Assembly (NCBI RefSeq): GCF_964199755.1
Contig: NC_133906.1
Coordinates: 11,656,001-11,720,000 of the forward strand
From: Larus michahellis
Lineage: Eukaryota > Chordata > Aves > Charadriiformes > Laridae
DNA length: 64,000 bases
Reading direction: 5' to 3'
Part shown: piece after piece, positions 57,701-64,000 of the stretch
How positions within the stretch are numbered: position 1 is the first letter of the stretch
Layout: every line of letters begins with the position of its first letter
Position numbers and translations under genes: made by a program
The notes under the pieces: model-generated
The model's input: the letters and a program-made list of their open reading frames with translations, nothing else
Databases searched by the model: none
What the model was told of the DNA's origin: nothing

Positions 57701-60293
57701 ATATACATATGCATATATAGCAAAGTTTATAGTTCTAAAGAAGTTACCTCCAAATTTCACTTGAAATAGTACAACTCACGTATCCAAACCCCAATTCTAG
57801 GATAGACAGTTTAAAAGGATTCATACTACTTTTTTTATTATTTTTTACCCAAAGGTCACTTCAAGAGGTCTAACATAGCGTACACATAAAGTGCAGACAG
57901 AAATACAACTCTTGTTTCTGGAAGTAAGGGCACTATTAGAAAGAAGAAATACAAAGGATGTTAGTAAGAAAAGCTAGTGTCCATGGGATTAGAAGTTTGA
58001 CAAGAATCCCCCTAAACAAATAAAAGTAATTCCACACTCAGGAGCTCAAAAAATGCATCAGAGTTGATACAAATTTCTGGGTAACCTTTTTCACTTCTGA
58101 CAGGCAATCTCCTGTCTTTTGAAACTATCCACAGTTTGTGAGAATTTATTCTTCAGTCTTCATGTAAATCAAGTATAAATGATTTCCTTCACATCTTAGG
58201 GTCACATGGTTTCCAAGCTCTAACCTTAATGATGTCCTGGCAAAACGTACAACAAGCAAAAGCATTAACTGTGCTAAACAGAGACAACAACCAACAGTAG
58301 AAAAGAAATTCTTAGAACATCAAACTTCTCAGTGTAAAATTATACAAGAACCTGTACTCATAGCTGATTTTTAAACAAGCTGAAAAACACAGTTTGATAG
58401 CATCATAATAGAGAAGTTGAATTCAGATAATGCAGAAGTCTGGCTTTTCTCCAACTGTCAACAGATGAAATTCCCTGTATTGGCAAGACACTTAATGTGG
58501 CAAAGGCCACTTACATTGGATTTCACTGAGCATCAGCTGTACATTTGGAGATTTTAACTTTAGAAAAAAAATAATCCTTTTAAAGTAACTATCTACACAA
58601 CCACTTGTATAATGGACATAATCCCCTCCCGACACTGACCTTCACTGGTTTTGTGACCACATTTCTGTGAGGGACTGGACCCAGTCTCAGCCAGGTACCT
58701 GTGCAATGCGACACTGAATTAGCTCCTGCTCTTCCAACAGCACCCAATGAGCACAGCTAAGTTAATCTGCGTCTCCCTAAAATATTATTAGTTTTCATGC
58801 CCAGAGGATTTAATTAGTCCCCTGCTCTAAAAGCCAGTCCTGGGTGTCACTTAAAAGACGCATCTATTACACAATGGAATGACAGGAAGAATTATGGGTT
58901 CTCATTATGAAGCAAGTCTTGAGCAATTGAATTATTGAACTCTAGCCATCACTAAGCACCCCTTCATCCTTTTCTTGCTGCTTCAAGCAAGAGCCCGAAG
59001 CGCCACCTTCTGCTGAATAGCTGGAACCACAGATAACAACTTCAGCAGCTGGGGAACTCCTGCAGCGATCGCTATACACACACGCAACCCCATCTGGTTG
59101 GGTACCAAAAAATAAACACGTTTTCCGACCAAACAGCTCAGTATGTCATACCTGAAGAGCAATCCTATGAACAGCTAGGGCATAGCTGCCCACGTGGCAC
59201 ATATCGGGAACCTGACATAAAGGATGTTTTGCCCAGGTTTCAGCAAGCATCCAAGTAAGTGGCACTTTGTGCATTTTTGCAGAAGGTTCCATTCTCACAG
59301 AGCACCTCCAGCATATTGTCACGGTTTCCAGCCAGGAAAACAGCATGCAATACTCAGTGGGCCCAAAACTGAAGATAATTTTGATAAAATTACTTCACAG
59401 ATCTCACACACACACACAAAATAATAAAATAAAATAAAAAAAATCACTCATTGGATTCTTGTAAAAACTTAACACCCTTAAATTAAAGCAAGGTAATTAT
59501 CAAACAAATAACAAATACAAAATTTAGGAGTACAGAACAGCCCACTAACAGCTGCCCCCCAGATATGGAAAACACAAAAGAGGCTGTAAGGACAACAAAA
59601 ATTCATCTTCAGGAAAAAAAATTCCGAGTCTCTTTTCAACCATGTTTTGGGGCAGGGCAAGGAGAGAGGGAATGAGAAACACGTTGGGCATTTTGTGTTC
59701 GCTAGACTCATCTTTGTAGTAACACGAATAACAAATGAGTTTTTATTTGCATCTTGGATATACAGGCTGGCAGAGTAATAGAAGTATTTTCTGTCAAAGC
59801 TACAACCGAATTCTCACCATATTTGGCTAAAATTAAGAGATGTAAAAGACATGTAATATTAAAATCAGACTTCAAACAATGGACTAATTTGCTTTGTCTA
59901 TTTGAAAGACCAAGACTATAAATAACCCATCGTTTCCCACTTAATCAATAAACTGGGCTATTCCTATTCCTGTCAACCTTTGTAGAACAACCTGTACATT
60001 GCTGTACAGGCACTTTAGAGAAGCTTCCCAGTGCGTTGAGTTCTCGGAAGGAGTTTGGGGGATTTCCCCATAATGATGCATTTTAGGCACTTCCTTGCTG
60101 ACATGCAAGTGCTGGAGGTGACCTCATTTAAGCCCCACTTTATTGTGATCCCTTCCTGTCCTATCATCCCACGCACCCTGCTCAGTGGTCCCACCACATC
60201 ACCCCATGTGCTTTGCTCGTCTTGATAACCTTGACTTCAGCAAAGGCTGCTCCAGAACAAATGGTTCCAGATCAACATAGTCACAACCTAGCA

Positions 60294-60307
60294 ATTGCCA
60301 TAGCAAC
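60294..60307. promoter_or_regulatory. RFX X-box-like imperfect palindrome
   Basis: ATTGCCATAGCAAC differs from the RFX consensus GTTRCCATRGYAAC only at the first base. It lies 1.9 kb upstream of the CDC23 start. Motif evidence only. Confidence 0.35.
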
Positions 60308-62219
60308 CACCAGCTAAGAGCCAGTGGTAGCCTTAGAATCTAAACTGCATTCAGAAATAGTGACATTCAGTGGCTCACAAAAAAAAAAAATATAATTACA
60401 TCTTTCATTATGATAATAATGAATCAAGTATGGTGACATCACGCTAATCAATTACAGCCCTTTCATTATCAGGTGAACTTGCAGCCAATTCAAACACTAG
60501 GTCCTCCGATTCAAGTCACTTCTGTAATAAAAGAAGTGATTATGAAGGACACTTCCATGATAGGGAGAATATACTGCCCTTACCATCAGAGAAAAGCAGA
60601 AGTCTAACCTGCAAATGACATACAAAATTTTTCACAGTATTCTTTCTTGATTTCTCTTTTAAAAGAGAGAGAGGGTTAAAGCTGACATTCTGATACTGAA
60701 ATAAGCACAAAAGCTCATTATTACCTTTCTGGAAAAGCTTAAGAAGTTATGAAGCAACTTTTGGTTTTTTTGTGCATCCCAAAACAAGTGCTTACATTTC
60801 TGTAGTGTTAAAACCAAACACCATAAAACAGATGCAGAGTTAAATTACATTCTAGTGTACTTCAAGTGAAGTTCCCAGAACATCACAGAAAAAATGCAAC
60901 AGTAAAATAAGCAGAGGCTGGAATGAAGAAAAAAAAATACCGGGTTGAAAGAACAGGCTTGAAAGACCAGTATTGTAATGTTTTTAAATGATGATTTTTA
61001 GCACAGGAAGTAGCAGTATGTAAGTGAAAATTTTCTTGTGATAAGAAGTTAGGCAGTGTTATCAATACAAAGGCAAATTGAAATACCCCATTGAGAAACA
61101 ATCAGATGGCCTTGAAGACTAGAACCTGAGGGCAAGGTAGCATGGACGCTATTTCTGCTGTCACCTCGGAACTACTCAGCTAGAAACAAGAAAGAATGAC
61201 ATCACTTGATCTCAGAATGATTATGATCCTTCAGTGTTACTGGGCCCATGTCCCCAGCTTTCGTCCAACAGCAGGCACTGCCAGTGTAAGCTCAAACCAG
61301 CTAAATTTTGATTACATAAAGGAGAGGGAAAATAAATGAAACACTAAACTAGCAGTAAATATGATTTTCAGTTGCTGCTAACTGGGGGAAAGCCCTCTAA
61401 AAGGCGTCCTTGTGGTACTAAACCTTTCTCACATTTCTCTGAAAGGCCTTCCTTCGAGATTTCCCTAGTCTTTGTTTCTCCTCACTCTGTGGCCTCAAAA
61501 AACATTAGTAGACATCTGTTAAAGAGAATTATCCACCTTAGTGGAAAGGTGCAAAGCCCAAACAGTTACCAGCATTCAGACAGCATGCAAAAAGCAGGTG
61601 CAAACCACCATAGAATGAAAAAAGGCAAAGCTCAGAAAAGGGGGAGGGGAGGCCGGCACGAGACACACAGTCCCGCACCTCAGGAAGCGAAGGCGCATTT
61701 AGAACCCTAAATTTAGCCTTTCCCAAAGCACCCTGTTTTGTTGCAGTTCCCCCCACCCCCCCGCTCCCGAAGGGGACGCTCCCCGGCGCGGGGGGAGCAG
61801 CGGCACCGGCAGCGGCCGCTCGGCGGGCTGGGCCGCGGGCCCGCTCTCCGCTCTTGAGTCCGCAGCACACTCGTGCGGCGCGGCCCGCGCGGCCCGGCAG
61901 GACAAGCAGGCCTCAGCCCCGGGGCAGGCCGCGCCCTGCGCTGCGGGCGGCACGAGGCGGCGGCGGCGGCGGCGGCGGGACCGGGCGGCCCGTGCGTGAC
62001 CAGGCGGAGGCGCCCCCCGAGCCGAGCCCCGGAGTCGCGTCCGGGGCGGGCGCTGCGCGCGCATCGCCGGAGAACCGGCCAATCAGACGCCGCGCCTGCT
62101 GCGCGCCTCCTTTGATTGGGAGCTCGCGGCCGGAGCCCGCCCAAGGAGAAGGCCGCGTCTAGGGGCGGGGGGCGCGCAGTGTGCGGGGCCGCCATTGGCC
62201 GGGTGGTGGGGCCGGCGGC

Positions 62220-62329
62220 ATGGCGGCGGCGGGGAGCGGTGACTTCTCGGACCTGCGGGAGATCAAGAAGCAGCTGCTGAGCGTGGCGGAGCGGAGCCGC
62301 GAGCGCGGGCTGCAGCACAGCGGGAAGTG
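62220..62329 (+). CDS. CDC23: CDC23 exon 1
   Basis: Residues 1-36 plus two bases of Trp37. Donor AAGTG|GTGAGC. Intron 1 is only 78 bases. Confidence 0.95.
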
Positions 62330-63651
62330 GTGAGCGCTGCGGGGGGCCCTGCCCTACCCGGCGGGCGCTCACCCCCCATCGCTGCTGACGGGCCTCTCTC
62401 CCTGCAGGGCCTCCGAACTGGCCTTCGCCCTAGACCCGCTGCCGCTGAGCGAGCTGCCGCCTCCCCCGGCGCTCACCGAGGTACGGCCGGGGGGCGGCCT
62501 GGGCGCGGCGTGGGGCGGGCTGGGCCGCAGCTGTTCCGCCGGTGCGGGGGGGGCTCGGAGGGGCAGCGCGGCGGGTCTTGCTGCGGGGCGGCCTTTAGTC
62601 CTGGCTGCAACCACTGAGCAAAGAACATGATCGCGATCGTCTTAAAATCAGGCGTAGGAGGCTTCTCTGGGCGCCGATCGCCCCATAACGCTGCGAAGTT
62701 CCCTTCCGTTCCGTGCTTAAAGGGGCAGACGGAGCTTCCCCAGATCAAATCATTCCATTTCACAGGTCGCTGTGCCCTAAAGCAGACGCTCTATAAGCAA
62801 AATTTGAAATCATGCTCATTCATCTTTACAAAGGCCAAAATTATCTTGTGCCGTTAAACTTGTGCTCCTTAGGACGCAAGAGAAACAAGTTATATTTCCA
62901 TCCTCCCCTCCATAGGTGTACGGTAGGACTTGTCGGTATATGCCTGTTTTCTGGAATCTCGCTGTTTATTTTAAATGTTTCCGACTAGTCAGGACTCATT
63001 ATTTGAGAACTAGGAATGCATTGCCCAAACTGCAACATCACACGAGGGAATGGAGAGCCTTTTCTGATTGTACTCAAACCATCTTTGAGGATGAATAGAT
63101 TATGTTTTTAGCTTTTGGAACAATTTCATTGCTATGTTTCTAACTAGGTGATTTTCCTAAAGCATGTCAGACCTTCTGAGGTACCAAAACTCTTCTGTGT
63201 CCCGGCAGGAGGATGCTCGTGATCTGGATGCCTACACGTTAGCCAAGTCGTACTTCGATCTAAAGGAATATGACAGGGCTGCCTATTTCCTGCGGGGCTG
63301 CAAGAGTCAGAAGGCTTACTTCTTGTATATGTACTCCAGATACCTGGTAAGGTAGAAGGCGAAGTCACTTTTCACCACTGAACCCCTCTGCTTCTTGCCC
63401 CTCCCTGGCATATCTTATTTTTTGACTATTTTGTTCCAAATGACTACCTAGAAGTCCAAATTATATGTCTGTGGGGAAAGGAGATAGGGGTGTTCTTTTT
63501 AGTAATGTGATGTGTGTGAAAACTCACTTTGCATGCTGCTGGTAGCATTGCAGCAAACATAAGGAATATGCTGCTGTAACGTAATCTTGGTTTTCCTGTT
63601 TTCCACAGTCGGGAGAAAAGAAGAAGGATGATGAGACAGTGGATAGTTTGG
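62220..63651 (+). CDS. CDC23: CDC23 (APC8), anaphase-promoting complex subunit, 5' part
   Basis: CDC23/APC8 is a tetratricopeptide-repeat scaffold subunit of the anaphase-promoting complex/cyclosome, the nuclear and cytosolic E3 ubiquitin ligase for cyclin B and securin. Exons seen: 62220-62329, 62408-62480, 63209-63346, 63609-63651, encoding the first 121 residues plus one base; the rest lies right of the window. [53 protein letters not shown] and TVDSL match vertebrate CDC23 almost residue for residue. The N-terminus ([12 protein letters not shown]) is shorter than human by roughly 17 residues; this ATG is the only in-frame start near the conserved region. GFRA3 lies upstream on the same strand, as in human. 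Confidence 0.97.
62408..62480 (+). CDS. CDC23: CDC23 exon 2
   Basis: Residues 37-61, [17 protein letters not shown] then a proline run and ALTE. Acceptor TGCAG|GG, donor GAG|GTACGG. Confidence 0.94.
62481..63208 (+). other. CDC23: CDC23 intron 2
   Basis: 728 bases; the first part still belongs to the CpG island, the rest is AT-rich. Nothing else recognised. Confidence 0.85.
63209..63346 (+). CDS. CDC23: CDC23 exon 3 (first TPR-like helices)
   Basis: Residues 62-107, starting [20 protein letters not shown] and ending MYSRYL, phase 0 on both sides. Acceptor CGGCAG|GA, donor CTG|GTAAGG. Confidence 0.96.
63609..63651 (+). CDS. CDC23: CDC23 exon 4
   Basis: Residues 108-121 plus one base, [14 protein letters not shown]. 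Acceptor CCACAG|TC, donor TTG|GTAAGT. Intron 4 runs from 63652 to the window edge without another exon. Confidence 0.95.
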
Positions 63652-64000
63652 GTAAGTCTCTGGTGTCTCTGGTGTCACTACACAAGACAGTGTAATGAAA
63701 CTTCCAGTAATGCTTCTTCATGTAAATCATCTTGGGTTTATGGCTTCCCCCTCAGTTTTTGAGTAGTAGCATGCTGTAACATGATTTCTTTCATTCTCTC
63801 TCAATTCATTGGCCTAATACAGGTTACAGGTTTTCATCTATTAGTTCTTCTGTTAAAGCAGATAATCAGACTAAGTGATTTTCTTTCAAAAAGAGGAAAA
63901 TAATCACAGGCTGGTAAGCCTTCAGGTCATGTCAGTGATGATTCTGAACGTTGCAGTTGCTGTGGTAAGACTCTTGAGTGAAAGCTAGCTGTATGACTTT

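Larger units (their letters stand above)
40528..61740. other. GFRA3-CDC23 intergenic desert
   Basis: About 21 kb, AT-rich, with only short open frames and no exon, tRNA or rRNA recognised. It contains simple repeats (T tract 45949-45971; TG/TA/CA palindrome 48684-48713), a CR1 scrap at 54558-54720, a 16-base direct duplication at 46396-46411 and 46431-46446, an X-box-like motif at 60294-60307, and repeat-free TAAT-rich stretches that may be conserved enhancers. Confidence 0.6.
61740..62560. promoter_or_regulatory. CDC23: CpG island promoter of CDC23 with three CCAAT boxes
   Basis: CpG-dense block enclosing the first two CDC23 coding exons. NF-Y-type boxes are CCAATCAG at 62079-62086, reversed ATTGG at 62115-62119 and ATTGG at 62194-62198. 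There are also GC boxes and a (CGG)n run at about 61957-61979. Paired CCAAT boxes roughly 36 bases apart are common in cell-cycle gene promoters. No TATA box. Confidence 0.85.

Noticed and set aside
61713-62372. 219-codon minus-strand frame at the CDC23 promoter
   Set aside because: Overlaps CDC23 exon 1 antisense in the CpG island, and its composition-driven protein resembles nothing known.

Overview
The window is vertebrate nuclear DNA, most likely from a bird. The genes are split into short exons with GT-AG introns. The interspersed repeats I recognise are nearly all 5'-truncated CR1 LINEs, the typical avian/reptilian class, and I see no Alu, B1 or L1-like primate or rodent repeats. Promoters lie in sharp CpG islands separated by AT-rich DNA. 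Nothing bacterial (operon, CRISPR, IS) is present.

Four protein-coding genes can be read. (1) First coding exon of KDM3B, minus strand, 5469-5639; bases 1-5468 are the start of its first intron. (2) A complete nine-exon C-terminal-binding-protein (CtBP) gene, minus strand, coding 12039-19716, 440 residues. It is not a clean orthologue of CtBP1 or CtBP2: the N-terminus is CtBP2-like, while the core and tail are closer to CtBP1. (3) A complete eight-exon GFRA3 gene (GDNF-family receptor alpha 3, artemin co-receptor), plus strand, coding 31465-39203, 422 residues. (4) The first four coding exons of CDC23 (APC8, anaphase-promoting complex), plus strand, 62220-63651, running off the right edge.

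The order KDM3B - CtBP - GFRA3 - CDC23 corresponds to human 5q31.2, where, from memory, CDC25C and FAM53C lie between GFRA3 and KDM3B and there is no CtBP gene. Here a third vertebrate CtBP occupies that interval and I find no CDC25C or FAM53C exon. CTBP1 and CTBP2 lie near FAM53A/FGFR3 and FAM53B/FGFR2 in human, so this gene is best explained as a third whole-genome-duplication copy (ohnologue) retained here and missing in human.

There are five CpG islands: about 5150-5960 (KDM3B), 19390-20290 (CtBP), 22860-23130 (orphan), 31100-31870 (GFRA3) and 61740-62560 (CDC23). The orphan island holds a strong CTCF-like site and a minus-strand splice donor whose phase would allow splicing onto CtBP exon 2, so it may be an alternative CtBP promoter. 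The 22 kb between GFRA3 and CDC23 has no recognisable gene. It holds GFRA3 3'UTR with a CR1 insert, simple repeats, one CR1 scrap and a few regulatory-looking motifs.

The genes are separate transcription units. KDM3B (H3K9 demethylase) and CtBP (corepressor that recruits H3K9 methyltransferases and deacetylases) act in opposite directions on the same histone mark, but nothing in the sequence shows co-regulation.
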